This document shows, in pieces, positions 24,838 to 33,410 of a stretch of 43,305 bases of DNA (the first letter of the stretch is position 1; the number at the start of each line of letters is the position of its first letter). The stretch is from the NCBI GenBank assembly GCA_900315065.1, contig OMXQ01000009.1, positions 1 through 43,305 of the forward strand, read 5' to 3'. The DNA comes from an uncultured Erysipelotrichaceae bacterium. GTDB taxonomy: Bacteria > Bacillota_I > Bacilli_A > Erysipelotrichales > Erysipelotrichaceae. Below the pieces are notes generated by a model that saw nothing but the letters and a program-made list of their open reading frames with translations, made no database searches and was not told the origin of the DNA. A program made the translations under genes and the position numbers.

Positions 24838-26072
24838 TACTTTGTCTCTTCCTGAATCTTCTTCATCTTTGCGGCTAAGCCGTAAACTTTCTTTACCGGC
24901 AAAGAGCAGACAGCAACACGGATGCCGTGGTTGACTTCAACGGTATAAATATGATTCGCCATCAGCGCATCATGATATCTGCTTCTCAGATCATTGTCAT
25001 TCATACGGAGGGTAACAAAGAAACCTTCCTTGTAAGGATATGTATCCAGGCCGCATTCCTTCGCTTCCTTCAGGAAGATAGAAGAACGCTGCTTCATCAG
25101 ATCGACATACTTCTGCTTTTCAGCTAAGAAACGGTCACGGTCATTGTTGACAAGCCATACGAAGTTGGCCATAGCTGCATTAGGAATGTTGGACCAGGTA
25201 GCTCTGGCTTTCTTTTCCATGATGATTTCAGCTTCTCTGACATTTTCCTGTTTCTTGTTCAATATTAATGCGGCACCGCATCTCAGACCATAGGAAGTCA
25301 GGGTCTTGGAACAGGAGAAGGCAACGACGATCATAGCCTTTTCAGAAAGATCGTTCCAGTTCTTCATATAGTCTCTGGAATGGGCAAGATCGTTGGAATA
25401 ATCGATGTAGGCAATATCATCAATCAGGATGAACGGAACTTTTTCACTGACTTCATTGATGAAAGCAATCAGTTCTTTCCATTCTTCCTGAGTCAGGGAA
25501 TAGCCGGTCGGATTGTGGCATGGGTCATTGACAATCATGACAACTCTGTCCTGCTTCTTCAGTACTTCATTGACGGTATCCTTTACAGACTGCAGGTTGA
25601 AATGATCGCCGTCAAACATTGTGTACTTTACATAATTGATGTTGTTTTCGTGAGCCATCAATGTATAGGAACCCCAGGCTACATCCGGAACAATGAGGGT
25701 TTCACCCTGATCAAGGAAAGTCGTGATGGAAGTAGAAACAGCACCGCTGCCGCCGGGAGTTGCAATGACGCTGTGCTTCAGGTTGAGTTCAACGCCTTGA
25801 CTTACCCACTTGTAAACGGATTCACGGTAATCAGGATTGCCGGTGAAGCTGGACGCATAGGCTGCTTTGACACGGTGGTCAATCGCATCATAGTGATTGA
25901 ATACTTCATCCAGGGCAACCAATTTTCCATCTTCTCCATATAAAGAACCGATGGTTGCATCTACGACGTTTTCGTCTCCGTTAGCTGCTTTGTCTTCTTT
26001 TGCTTTGGCGACAATGGAAAATACCGTATCTACAATCGGTTTCAGATCTGCACTTTTTCTAACAAATGTCAT
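24837..26072 (-). CDS. Pyridoxal-phosphate aminotransferase, class I/II
   Basis: 411-residue fold-type I aminotransferase, probably for aromatic amino acids or aspartate. Motifs are ATPGGSGAVST (cofactor phosphate region), NDPCHNPTG with N187, DDIAYIDY (Asp/Tyr for the PLP ring) and the Schiff-base K256 in FSCSKTLTSYGLRCG. A late Arg in HGIRVAVCSL should bind the substrate carboxylate. ATG at 26072 follows GAAGGAG at the right distance. A GTG at 26090 lies in front of that ribosome binding site and is rejected. Promoter at 26104-26112. Confidence 0.93.
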   Translation of the reverse strand: MTFVRKSADLKPIVDTVFSIVAKAKEDKAANGDENVVDATIGSLYGEDGKLVALDEVFNHYDAIDHRVKAAYASSFTGNPDYRESVYKWVSQGVELNLKHSVIATPGGSGAVSTSITTFLDQGETLIVPDVAWGSYTLMAHENNINYVKYTMFDGDHFNLQSVKDTVNEVLKKQDRVVMIVNDPCHNPTGYSLTQEEWKELIAFINEVSEKVPFILIDDIAYIDYSNDLAHSRDYMKNWNDLSEKAMIVVAFSCSKTLTSYGLRCGAALILNKKQENVREAEIIMEKKARATWSNIPNAAMANFVWLVNNDRDRFLAEKQKYVDLMKQRSSIFLKEAKECGLDTYPYKEGFFVTLRMNDNDLRSRYHDALMANHIYTVEVNHGIRVAVCSLPVKKVYGLAAKMKKIQEETK

Positions 26073-26103
26073 GAATACTTTCTCCTTCACTTAACTAGCA
26101 GAA

Positions 26104-26112
26104 ATTATAACA
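26104..26112 (-). promoter_or_regulatory. Promoter of aminotransferase operon
   Basis: Extended -10 TGT-TATAAT on minus (-10 at 26109-26104), about 30 bp before the ATG. The leader carries the GAAGGAG ribosome binding site. Confidence 0.75.
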
Positions 26113-26213
26113 CTATGGAAAAAGGAAAGGCATATCTGCACATGTCTTTCCTGAGGGAGTTTTCTATTCTGTTATTCTTTTTTTCTTTTTTTCAGATTTT
26201 CAATTCATTTGTT

Positions 26214-26792
26214 TTATTTCAAAGGAAGCGGGACTTTGTCCGGCTCTGGAATCAATTTGCGGTGGACAAGAAAGTGTGCCAGCAGATTGAAAATAACCAC
26301 CAGCAATGCAATTTCCACCGGCAGCAGCAGCGTATTCTTGATCAGGCTTGCTGTTGCATAGACAATATAGGCCTTGGAATACAGCATGGCACTCCACAAG
26401 GAACCAAGCAGTACGTTGACCAGGTAGTTGTTGAGAACCTTGGCAATAATGATTCTCAATACTGTCATCTTCTTCTGATAGAAGCACAGACCATAGATCA
26501 GTTCGCCTGCCATAGCCGTAAGAGTATAGCCGGCAAAGAAAGGTCCGTTCGGGAAAATCGCAAATCCTAACAGATCTGTGACGGCACCGGAGATCATGCC
26601 TGCTCCCGGACCGATGATCGCTGCTTCAAGCGCAACGATCATAAAAGTGATGCCGATTCTCAGATTTTCAGCAACAGGGATATAGATGCTGCCAAGAACG
26701 ATTTTCATGGCGATGAATCCTGCTGTCAATGCCAGGTACTTTGGTTCTCTGAGTTTGTGGAAGGAAGAATGCCAATAAGACTTGCTGAACAT
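26214..26792 (-). CDS. folT: Folate ECF transporter substrate-binding subunit FolT
   Basis: Integral-membrane S component (192 residues, six helices) that captures folate and works with the shared ECF module (EcfA, EcfA', EcfT), encoded elsewhere. Typical segments are YLALTAGFIAMKIVLG, ENLRIGITFMIVALEAAIIGPGAGMISGAVTDLLGF and FFAGYTLTAMAGELIYGL. Its identity is strengthened by the THF riboswitch in its leader. ATG at 26792 follows AAAGGAG. An upstream in-frame extension runs into the regulatory hairpin and is rejected. No clear terminator is seen; the sequence after the stop is only A/T-rich. Confidence 0.93.
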   Translation of the reverse strand: MFSKSYWHSSFHKLREPKYLALTAGFIAMKIVLGSIYIPVAENLRIGITFMIVALEAAIIGPGAGMISGAVTDLLGFAIFPNGPFFAGYTLTAMAGELIYGLCFYQKKMTVLRIIIAKVLNNYLVNVLLGSLWSAMLYSKAYIVYATASLIKNTLLLPVEIALLVVIFNLLAHFLVHRKLIPEPDKVPLPLK

Positions 26793-26794
26793 AT

Positions 26795-26827
26795 AAAAAA
26801 AACTCCTTTCACCATCAGTGAAAGAAG
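26795..26827 (-). terminator. Regulatory hairpin of folT leader (terminator and SD sequestering)
   Basis: On minus: CTTCTTTCAC-TGATG-GTGAAAGGAG (one T-G pair; 26827-26803), then eight T. It has the form of an intrinsic terminator. Its right arm is also the folT ribosome binding site AAAGGAG, so it can stop transcription or hide the site. It lies immediately after the riboswitch. Confidence 0.85.
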
Positions 26828-26832
26828 GCTCG

Positions 26833-26932
26833 CTTTTCAACTAATGGGATGTGATCAGATGACCGCAAGCTGTGCTTTTCGTCCGTAAGGTCCCTCTCTT
26901 ACAGCACTTAACGCCATCTGTCAGAGCTAAAG
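26833..26932 (-). promoter_or_regulatory. Tetrahydrofolate (THF) riboswitch
   Basis: Read on minus, the conserved core GCGTTAAGTG (26914-26905) and the later GCGGTCATCTGATCACATCC match the THF aptamer consensus (GCGUUAAGUG ... GCGGU...UG-CAUCC). The helix CAGATG (26920-26915) pairs with CATCTG (26861-26856). An inner stem GTAAG/CTTAC caps the long arm. A tentative P1 pairs CTTTAGCT (26932-26925) with AGTT-GA-AAAG (26842-26833). It controls folT, presumably switching it off when reduced folate is plentiful. Confidence 0.88.
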
Positions 26933-26975
26933 TACCATACTGTTCTGCCATATTCAAGTGCAATATGACAAAACA

Positions 26976-26984
26976 TGATATAAT
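26976..26984 (+). promoter_or_regulatory. Extended -10 promoter, leaderless (U32 operon)
   Basis: TGA-TATAAT (-10 at 26979-26984) ends seven bases before the ATG at 26992. It is divergent from folT. Confidence 0.75.
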
Positions 26985-26991
26985 GCGGGCT

Positions 26992-27858
26992 ATGAAAATA
27001 TTGACAGTGACATGTGATGATCTGACGCAGATCAATGAATACTATGAAGCAGGTGCAGATGAGGTGATTCTGCCGCTGGAAGACGGGTGTTTTACCGCCA
27101 TGCATGAATTCTCTCTGGAAGAAATTCTGGAAGTCTGCAAAAACAGAAAAGACAGCCAGAGGAGAATTGCGGTTTTGATGAATCGTCTCTTTTTTGAAGA
27201 AGAAAGAGCAGAAAGCATGCTGAAGCTCAGACAGCTGCTTCCTTACGTGGATGCAGTTCTGTTTGCGGATGCAGGGCTGTTATCAGGATTGAGTGAAGAA
27301 GAATGCCGGAAGATGATCTACCGGCCGGAAACGCTGATGACCAGCAGCAATGATGCCGCCTGGTGGATGGGCAATGGACTTCTGTCTGTGCAGATTTCGC
27401 CTTTATTGACAAAAGAGGAAATTATTGAAATCGCAAAGACAGTAAAAGGATGCAGTCTGCAGATTCACGGCAGAATGTTAATGAGTGTTTCGAGAAGACC
27501 ATTGCTGAGTGCTTATTCTGAATTTGCCGGCATAGAATCTTTGCATGAAAAGAAGGGTCTTTTGTTAAGAGAAGATCAGCGGCAGGGTATGATGCCGGTA
27601 TATGAAAACAGATACGGCACCATGATCTTTACGGATTTTGTGCAGGAATCTTTTGCGGATTTCAAAGACTTTGCGGATGCCGGTATTGAGCGGTTTGAGA
27701 TTGACACGATGACGCTGGAAAAAGAAGCCGTCATTGATGCTTTGCATCTGTATAAAGCAATGCTGAACAATGAAGAAGCTGACTATCATACATATCTTGA
27801 AAAGTATAAGAAGTATCCGTTTTCAACCGGCTACTATGGAATGAAGACAATCAAATGA
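26992..27858 (+). CDS. Peptidase U32-family protein, TrhP1 (YrrN)-like
   Basis: 288 residues, the shorter of a pair of U32 proteins. In B. subtilis the equivalent pair YrrN/YrrO (TrhP1/TrhP2) is needed for prephenate-dependent 5-hydroxyuridine at tRNA position 34; transfer of that role here is inferred. Visible features are YYEAGADEVILPLEDG near the N-terminus and a TIM-barrel-like series of strands. I see no cysteine cluster, as expected for the short partner. The start is the leaderless ATG at 26992. Upstream in-frame codons precede the promoter. It overlaps the next gene by four bases. Confidence 0.85.
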   Translation: MKILTVTCDDLTQINEYYEAGADEVILPLEDGCFTAMHEFSLEEILEVCKNRKDSQRRIAVLMNRLFFEEERAESMLKLRQLLPYVDAVLFADAGLLSGLSEEECRKMIYRPETLMTSSNDAAWWMGNGLLSVQISPLLTKEEIIEIAKTVKGCSLQIHGRMLMSVSRRPLLSAYSEFAGIESLHEKKGLLLREDQRQGMMPVYENRYGTMIFTDFVQESFADFKDFADAGIERFEIDTMTLEKEAVIDALHLYKAMLNNEEADYHTYLEKYKKYPFSTGYYGMKTIK

Positions 27859-29066
27859 CAATGAGAAAACCTGAATTGCTGGCCCCGGCGGGAGATCTGA
27901 AAAGGGCAAAAACAGCCATCCGCTATGGGGCGGATGCTGTATATCTTGGCGGCATGTCGTATTCCTTGCGCTCGCGTGCTTCCAATTTTACGATGGATGA
28001 CATTGCGGAAGCTTGTGCCTATGCGAAGGAACACAATGCCCGGATCCATGTGACCGTCAATGTTATTCCCCATAATGAAGATTTTGAAGGGCTGAAAGCG
28101 TATCTGATCCAGCTGGAAAAATGCGGCGTGACTGCGATCATTGCCGCTTCTCCTTCCATTATGAAGCTGGCAAAGACTTCTGCCCCGAAGCTGGAAGTAC
28201 ATTGCAGTACGCAGATGTCGGTGACCAATTCCAATGCAATCCGCTATCTGAAGGAAAAACTGGATATTGACCGTGCTGTCTTAGGCAGAGAATGCACTAT
28301 GGATCAGGTGAGAAAAATCGTTCAGAATTCTCCGGTCGATATTGAAGCCTTTATTCATGGCGGCATGTGCATCAATTATTCCGGCCGCTGTACTTTGAGC
28401 AACCGCATGACCCTTCGTGATGCTAACAGAGGGGGCTGTGCCCAGTCCTGCCGCTGGTCTTATCATCTTTATGATCAGGAGCAGGAAATTACCACGGAAG
28501 ATAAATTATTTACGATGGGAAGCAGGGATTTATGTGCGGCAGAGTATCTGTATGATCTCATGAATGCAGGGGTTGCATCTTTGAAGATTGAAGGCCGCAT
28601 GAAGACCGAATATTATGTTGCCGCAATCGTTTCTGCTTATCGTCATATGATTGATGAAATCTATGAAACCGGCAGATTGCCGAAAGCAAGAGCAGAATAT
28701 CATGAACATGAAATTCTGCGCGGGGAAAACAGGGAAACCTGTACAGGATTCTACTCTGGCAAAGCGGGTCTTGAGTCTTTGATCTATCATGTCAATTCCG
28801 ATGCGGATGTCAGTCATGACTTTCTGGGCACGGTTAAGGAAATTGAAGATAACGGCAAAGTTATCATCGAAACCAGAAATCCTTTTGCACTCGGGGATGA
28901 AGTGGAATTCCTGTCTGCCGGCAAAGAGAACCGGAAGTTTGTACTCAGAAACATGAAGAATTATAAAAAACAGGAAGAAATTTCCGAGATCCGAAATCCG
29001 ATGACCCTGGTTGAAATTGAAGTTCCTTTTACCGTAGGTCTTCATGATATTCTCAGAAAGGCGTAA
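27855..29066 (+). CDS. Peptidase U32-family protein, TrhP2 (YrrO)-like
   Basis: 403 residues. The N-terminal signature LLAPAGDLKRAKTAIRYGAD is that of U32 proteins. A cysteine set C172, C179, C195 and C199 (HGGMCINYSGRC ... RGGCAQSCRW) would hold a [4Fe-4S] cluster, as in RlhA/TrhP. RDLCAAEYL and SLKIEGRMKTEYYV complete the core. A C-terminal beta domain (about 310-403) follows. The likely job is tRNA (U34) or other RNA hydroxylation rather than proteolysis. It is translationally coupled to its shorter partner and followed by a SpoU methyltransferase. Confidence 0.9.
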   Translation: MTMRKPELLAPAGDLKRAKTAIRYGADAVYLGGMSYSLRSRASNFTMDDIAEACAYAKEHNARIHVTVNVIPHNEDFEGLKAYLIQLEKCGVTAIIAASPSIMKLAKTSAPKLEVHCSTQMSVTNSNAIRYLKEKLDIDRAVLGRECTMDQVRKIVQNSPVDIEAFIHGGMCINYSGRCTLSNRMTLRDANRGGCAQSCRWSYHLYDQEQEITTEDKLFTMGSRDLCAAEYLYDLMNAGVASLKIEGRMKTEYYVAAIVSAYRHMIDEIYETGRLPKARAEYHEHEILRGENRETCTGFYSGKAGLESLIYHVNSDADVSHDFLGTVKEIEDNGKVIIETRNPFALGDEVEFLSAGKENRKFVLRNMKNYKKQEEISEIRNPMTLVEIEVPFTVGLHDILRKA

Positions 29067-29069
29067 GGC

Positions 29070-29783
29070 ATGATTATTGAAGGAAATGTCAGCGTCAAGG
29101 CAGCACTTCTCGGCAATCACAGAGAAGTAAAGTGTCTTTACGTGGATGAAAAGAAACATGACAAGGATACAGCCTGGATTCTCCATCGGGCAGAAGAAAG
29201 AAATATCCCTGTTCAGAAAATGAAAAGGGATGAAATTGACAAGCTCGCTGCCGGCAGAACCCATGGCGGCCTGATTGCAGAAGCAGGCAGCCGGAGATTG
29301 CAGACAAAAGAAGAAACATTGACAGAGAATTCCTTTGTCGTTCTTCTTGAGGGCGTGGAAGATCCATTCAATCTTGGCTATGTCATGCGGTCTTTGTATT
29401 CCGCCGGCTGCACTGGTCTTCTTCTAAGGAAAAGAGACTGGGCAAACGGGGAAAGCGTCATTATCAAAAGCAGTGCCGGTGCCAGTGAATATCTGCCGGT
29501 TGTCATGAGCGAAGACCTGGCGGCAGATGTGAGATGGTATAAGCAGCATGGTCTGAAGTGCTTTGCGGCAATGCGGAAAGATGCCATTGATCTCTATCAG
29601 GGAGATTACAGGCAGCCTGTATTGATGGCCGTCGGCGGTGAAATGCGGGGCTTGTCCAAAGGCGTTCTTGCCGAAATGGATCAGAACATTTATATTCCGT
29701 ATGCCAATGATTTCCGCAATGCATTGAATGCGGCCGGGGCCAGTGCAGTGATCGGTTTTGAAATCTACCGGCAGAGACATTGA
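29070..29783 (+). CDS. SpoU/TrmH-family RNA 2'-O-methyltransferase
   Basis: 237-residue SPOUT enzyme that methylates a ribose 2'-OH in rRNA or tRNA using SAM. A short N-terminal L30e-like substrate domain (1-75) is followed by motif 1 LEGVEDPFNLGYVMRS, motif 2 VGGEMRGLS and motif 3 NALNAAGASAVIGFE, which forms the trefoil-knot SAM site. The layout is RlmB-like but the target nucleotide is not readable. It is third in the U32 operon, three bases after the previous stop. Confidence 0.93.
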   Translation: MIIEGNVSVKAALLGNHREVKCLYVDEKKHDKDTAWILHRAEERNIPVQKMKRDEIDKLAAGRTHGGLIAEAGSRRLQTKEETLTENSFVVLLEGVEDPFNLGYVMRSLYSAGCTGLLLRKRDWANGESVIIKSSAGASEYLPVVMSEDLAADVRWYKQHGLKCFAAMRKDAIDLYQGDYRQPVLMAVGGEMRGLSKGVLAEMDQNIYIPYANDFRNALNAAGASAVIGFEIYRQRH

Positions 29784-29794
29784 TGTTTTTATAT

Positions 29795-29842
29795 GAGAAA
29801 CATGTGTTTGTTAGTCAAAAACAGTCCGTGTTTCTCTTTTTT
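29795..29842 (+). terminator. Terminator of the U32/SpoU operon
   Basis: Arms GAGAAACA (29795-29802) and TGTTTCTC (29829-29836) around a long loop, followed by six T. Confidence 0.85.
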
Positions 29843-29859
29843 GAATCAGATTTCTGATA

Positions 29860-29873
29860 TGAAAGCGCTTTTA
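29860..29873. promoter_or_regulatory. cre box (CcpA site) upstream of PEPCK-like gene
   Basis: TGAAAGCGCTTTTA matches the catabolite-responsive consensus TGWAARCGYTWNCW at 13 of 14 positions and is nearly palindromic. It is centred about 55 bp upstream of the expected transcription start, a position compatible with either activation or repression. Confidence 0.7.
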
Positions 29874-29907
29874 ATGAATTTTACATATTTAATAAAACAC
29901 AGCAAGC

Positions 29908-29916
29908 TGGTAGAAT
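29908..29916 (+). promoter_or_regulatory. Promoter of PEPCK-like gene
   Basis: Extended -10 TGG-TAGAAT (-10 at 29911-29916). The leader of about 20 bases contains GCGGAGG as the ribosome binding site. Confidence 0.7.
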
Positions 29917-29941
29917 TACAGACGGAAGCGGAGGCAAATCC

Positions 29942-31645
29942 ATGAAAGAAGCTTATTATTTCCATGATGATACAGTGATCCTCAACTACTCCAAGAAGTA
30001 TCTGACGAGCAAGCATGATATCGTCTCTTCGGAAGTTTTTGATGATATTCTGGATCATTATCTTGATTACCTGAAGGAACATCACAATGATCTGTATGCA
30101 TTTCTGACGGCAGAAACCCAGGACCATGACAAGATCAAGACTCATATGAAGTTTGTCCTGAAGTCTTTATTGATCTCAGAACCGTCTGAAATCAATGATG
30201 TATACACAAAGGTACCGGAAGAAATGCTTTCTATTATTGAAGAAGGTTATCACTACTGGCGTTCCCTGCAGAGATATTCTGTACTCTATACCCATAATGA
30301 AGAAGGGTATCAGATTCAGAACTTCATTGAAGCAGACGACAGAGAAAGCAGGCTGGTACTGGATTTCTATCGTGAAGTCCAGCAGAAGATCCAGGGTTCC
30401 AAAAACAAGGTTTATCGTCAGCTGCAGGCTGGTACAAATGCAAGCATGCTGCTGAGCTATTATGACTGGAAGGCACCGAAGGGCTATGAAAGACTGGAAG
30501 GCATTCCGTTTATCAATGAAATCCTGTTAAGAACACCATTGATCCTGCATCCAAAGCACAACAAGAGAACCAATACTTTTACCGATGCACTGCATAATCC
30601 GATGGCTGATTTCATCAAGGGTGATGAAGAATGGGTATGTTTCCCGGCCAAGGTAGGTTCTTTATTGATTTATTGTTATTTCCACCGCAATTTCGTGACT
30701 TCTGCAGTTGCTACTGCCAACTTGTTTGAATTGGCAGGGGCTGAAGAAGCTTCCACCAGAAAACCGGATGCAATTCTGCTGTTCGGCAACCCGGACGGCG
30801 GCAAGGATACCACTTTCTGGCATGATGCCGAAAATGACATCTGGGTCGGCAAGCTTTCCAACGATCCTGCCATTGACTACTTCGGCTATACAAAGAAGGC
30901 AATCCTGACATTGCATAATCTGGCTATGATCCAAAGAGGCTGGCTGCCGATTCATGGTGCCATGGTCAACATCTATCTCAAGGACGGTACCAAGAAGGGC
31001 CTGATGTTCATGGGTGACTCCGGTGCCGGCAAGTCTGAAACGCTGGAAGCCTTGTCTACCATGGCAAGTGATCTGATCGATCATCAGGAAACAGTCTTCG
31101 ATGATATGGGTACCATCCATCTTGACAAAGACGGCAAAGTCAGAGGCCAGGGTACGGAAATCGGTGCCTTCGTCAGACTGGATGACCTGGACAAGGGTAC
31201 TGCCTACAAGGACATGGATCGTTCCATCTTCTTCAATCCGGAAAAATCCAACGCAAGAGTTGTCATTCCGGCTGCGCCGTATGATGTTGTTACAACCGAC
31301 CAGAAGATCGATATCTTCCTGTATGCCAATAACTATACCGACAAGAGAGGCATGCATCTGTTTGAAAACAGAGATGAAGCAGAGCCGGTCTTCCTGGAAG
31401 GCAAGCGCTTCGCTTTAGGTACAACGCAGGAAAAGGGTCTTTCCACTACTTTCTTTGCCAACCCGTTTGGTCCGATGCAGAGACAGAAGGAAACAAAGGT
31501 TCTGATCGATACTTTGTTTGACAAGCTGTTTGAGCAGAACATCCCGGTTGGTGAAATCTACACCTGCCTTGGCTTGCCGAACAAGGGTGACCACGGCATT
31601 GACAAGGCTGCTGAAGCTCTGGTCAATTTCGTCAAGCAGAAGTAA
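29942..31645 (+). CDS. PEP carboxykinase-superfamily P-loop protein, function unassigned
   Basis: 567-residue cytosolic protein. The C-terminal half has the PEPCK/HPr-kinase type nucleotide site: Walker A G358-DSGAGKS-365, then FDDMGTIH, TEIGAFVRLDD and DIFLYANNYT. Before it, FGNPDGGKDTTFWHDAENDIWVGK and RGWLPIHGAMVN resemble parts of PEPCK-like proteins. The canonical ATP-PEPCK P-loop reads G-x-SGTGKTT, and I do not find the usual substrate-binding lysine/arginine motifs, so PEP carboxykinase activity is doubtful. The N-terminal 170 residues are unfamiliar. The cre box upstream ties it to carbon catabolite control. It is monocistronic. Confidence 0.65.
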   Translation: MKEAYYFHDDTVILNYSKKYLTSKHDIVSSEVFDDILDHYLDYLKEHHNDLYAFLTAETQDHDKIKTHMKFVLKSLLISEPSEINDVYTKVPEEMLSIIEEGYHYWRSLQRYSVLYTHNEEGYQIQNFIEADDRESRLVLDFYREVQQKIQGSKNKVYRQLQAGTNASMLLSYYDWKAPKGYERLEGIPFINEILLRTPLILHPKHNKRTNTFTDALHNPMADFIKGDEEWVCFPAKVGSLLIYCYFHRNFVTSAVATANLFELAGAEEASTRKPDAILLFGNPDGGKDTTFWHDAENDIWVGKLSNDPAIDYFGYTKKAILTLHNLAMIQRGWLPIHGAMVNIYLKDGTKKGLMFMGDSGAGKSETLEALSTMASDLIDHQETVFDDMGTIHLDKDGKVRGQGTEIGAFVRLDDLDKGTAYKDMDRSIFFNPEKSNARVVIPAAPYDVVTTDQKIDIFLYANNYTDKRGMHLFENRDEAEPVFLEGKRFALGTTQEKGLSTTFFANPFGPMQRQKETKVLIDTLFDKLFEQNIPVGEIYTCLGLPNKGDHGIDKAAEALVNFVKQK

Positions 31646-31672
31646 GCTTCTTCCATTTCTGATTACATACAT

Positions 31673-31708
31673 AAGCCTGGCAGAAAGTTCAGAATCTGTC
31701 AGGCTTTT
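31673..31708 (+). terminator. Terminator after PEPCK-like gene
   Basis: Twelve-base arms AAGCCTGGCAGA (31673-31684) and TCTGTCAGGCTT (31695-31706) with one G-T pair, followed by TTTTA. A TACAAT five bases later (31713-31718) is the likely -10 of the next gene. Confidence 0.88.
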
Positions 31709-31740
31709 ATAGTACAATCAACACATCAGAAGGGGTATTT

Positions 31741-33291
31741 ATGTTTCAGATCAGTCATCTTACCATCCGGCAGAAACAGGATCAGCGCATACTGGTTTCA
31801 GACCTGACACTGAATGTGCATCCGGGTGAAAAAATTGCGATTATCGGTGAAGAAGGAAACGGCAAAAGCACATTGCTGAAGTACATGTATGATCCTTCAC
31901 TGACCAGAGATTACACAGAAGCCGAAGGTACAAGACGCATGGAAAATGAAATTGCAGGGTATCTGCCCCAGCAACTTGGGGAAGCAGAGCAGAATCTGAG
32001 TGTGTATGAGTACCTGTGCAGAAACGATGATTTCTGTATGGCAGATCCTGGTTTTCTTGCGGAAACAGCCAGAAACGTCAGACTCGATGCAGGAGATTTC
32101 TACCGTATGCAGACCATGGGGTCGCTTTCCGGCGGGGAAAGATTGAAGATCCAGACGGCATCTTTATTATTTCTGCGTCCTACATTGATTTTTCTGGATG
32201 AGCCCAGCAATGATCTTGATCTTGAAAGTCTCGATGCCCTGGATCAATTTATACATAATTGCAAAGCAGCCGTCATCTTCGTTTCTCATGATGAAATTCT
32301 GCTCAGAAAGCACGCAGAGACGATCATTCATCTTGAACAGCTGAAGCGGAAAAAGGAAGCGAAAACCACCGTCAGTCATCTCAGGTATGAAGACTATATT
32401 ACCCAGCGGGCAGATCTTTTTGACAAGACCATGCAGAAGGCAGAGGGAGAACGACGGCAGGACGCTTTGCGGATGGAAAAGTACAACCGGATCCGTCAGT
32501 CTGTGGAATATGATCTGCGGACTATTACCCGCCAGGATGCTCACGGCGGCCAGCTTCTCAAGAAAAAGATGAAGGCTGTTACTTCTATGGGAAAACGCTT
32601 CGATAAGCAGAGAAGTGAAATGACAGACATTCCGGAACAGGAAGAAGCCATTCTTGTATTCTTCCCGAAAGAAAGTGCTGTGCCGAAGGGAAAACAGATC
32701 CTGGATTACAATCTTCCTCTTCTGGAAACACCGGACGGCGGAAAACTGGCCGAAAATATTCATTTGTCGATCCAGGGGCCTGAACATATCGGTATCATCG
32801 GTCCTAATGGTGCTGGTAAATCTACCTTGCTGAAGAAGATTGCGGACCAGGTCATGACAAGGAAAGATATCATCCCTGCATACATGCCGCAGAACTATGA
32901 AGACATGCTGGAAATGCACAAAACTCCGCTGGAATACTTAGGCGGTACTGACCGGGAAAAGACAAAGCAGGCTGGACTGCTGCTGGGTTCTATGAAATAC
33001 ATGGCAGATGAGATGCAGCATCCGCTTTCTGACTTGTCAGGCGGGCAGAAGGCAAAAGTATTATTTCTGAAGATGGTTATGGATCAGGCGCAGTTTCTGA
33101 TTCTTGATGAGCCGACGCGAAATTTCTCGCCTTTGTCTGCTCCCGTCATTCGTAAATGTCTGAAAGAATATCCTGGTGCAATTTTATCCGTCAGTCATGA
33201 CCGCCTGTATCTGCAGGAAGTATGCACGCGGATATTGAAACTGGAACCGGATGGTCTGCATGAATTCAGACCTGAAGAAAATGAAAAATGA
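31741..33291 (+). CDS. ABC-F family ATPase (ribosome-associated type)
   Basis: 516 residues with two ABC domains in one chain and no membrane segments, the ABC-F plan. Domain 1 has Walker A GEEGNGKST (36-44), LSGGE and LIFLDEPSND. A basic inter-domain linker (about 205-285) follows. Domain 2 has GPNGAGKST, LSGGQKAKV and LDEPTRNFSPLS. ABC-F proteins act on the ribosome as translation factors or antibiotic-protection factors; which applies cannot be decided here. GAAGGGG precedes the ATG. No attenuator-like leader peptide of the kind seen before resistance ABC-Fs is visible. Confidence 0.92.
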   Translation: MFQISHLTIRQKQDQRILVSDLTLNVHPGEKIAIIGEEGNGKSTLLKYMYDPSLTRDYTEAEGTRRMENEIAGYLPQQLGEAEQNLSVYEYLCRNDDFCMADPGFLAETARNVRLDAGDFYRMQTMGSLSGGERLKIQTASLLFLRPTLIFLDEPSNDLDLESLDALDQFIHNCKAAVIFVSHDEILLRKHAETIIHLEQLKRKKEAKTTVSHLRYEDYITQRADLFDKTMQKAEGERRQDALRMEKYNRIRQSVEYDLRTITRQDAHGGQLLKKKMKAVTSMGKRFDKQRSEMTDIPEQEEAILVFFPKESAVPKGKQILDYNLPLLETPDGGKLAENIHLSIQGPEHIGIIGPNGAGKSTLLKKIADQVMTRKDIIPAYMPQNYEDMLEMHKTPLEYLGGTDREKTKQAGLLLGSMKYMADEMQHPLSDLSGGQKAKVLFLKMVMDQAQFLILDEPTRNFSPLSAPVIRKCLKEYPGAILSVSHDRLYLQEVCTRILKLEPDGLHEFRPEENEK

Positions 33292-33379
33292 AAGCACAGT
33301 AAAAAACCGGACAATTTCCATTGAATGATAAAGAAAACAGGACTTTTTCGGAATATCTGAAGCTTCTATCTGAGTCAGG

Positions 33380-33388
33380 TGCTATAAC
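33380..33388 (+). promoter_or_regulatory. Promoter of bile salt hydrolase gene
   Basis: Extended -10 TGC-TATAAC (-10 at 33383-33388), followed by AGGAGG and the ATG at 33411. The gap 33292-33410 holds nothing else clear. Confidence 0.6.
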
Positions 33389-33410
33389 GGAAGCAGGAGG
33401 TGGTATATAT

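Noticed and set aside
26115-26570. A 151-codon open frame on plus, opposite folT
   Set aside because: Antisense to the C-terminal part of folT and its 3' flank. The composition is Gln/Asn-rich with no motif.
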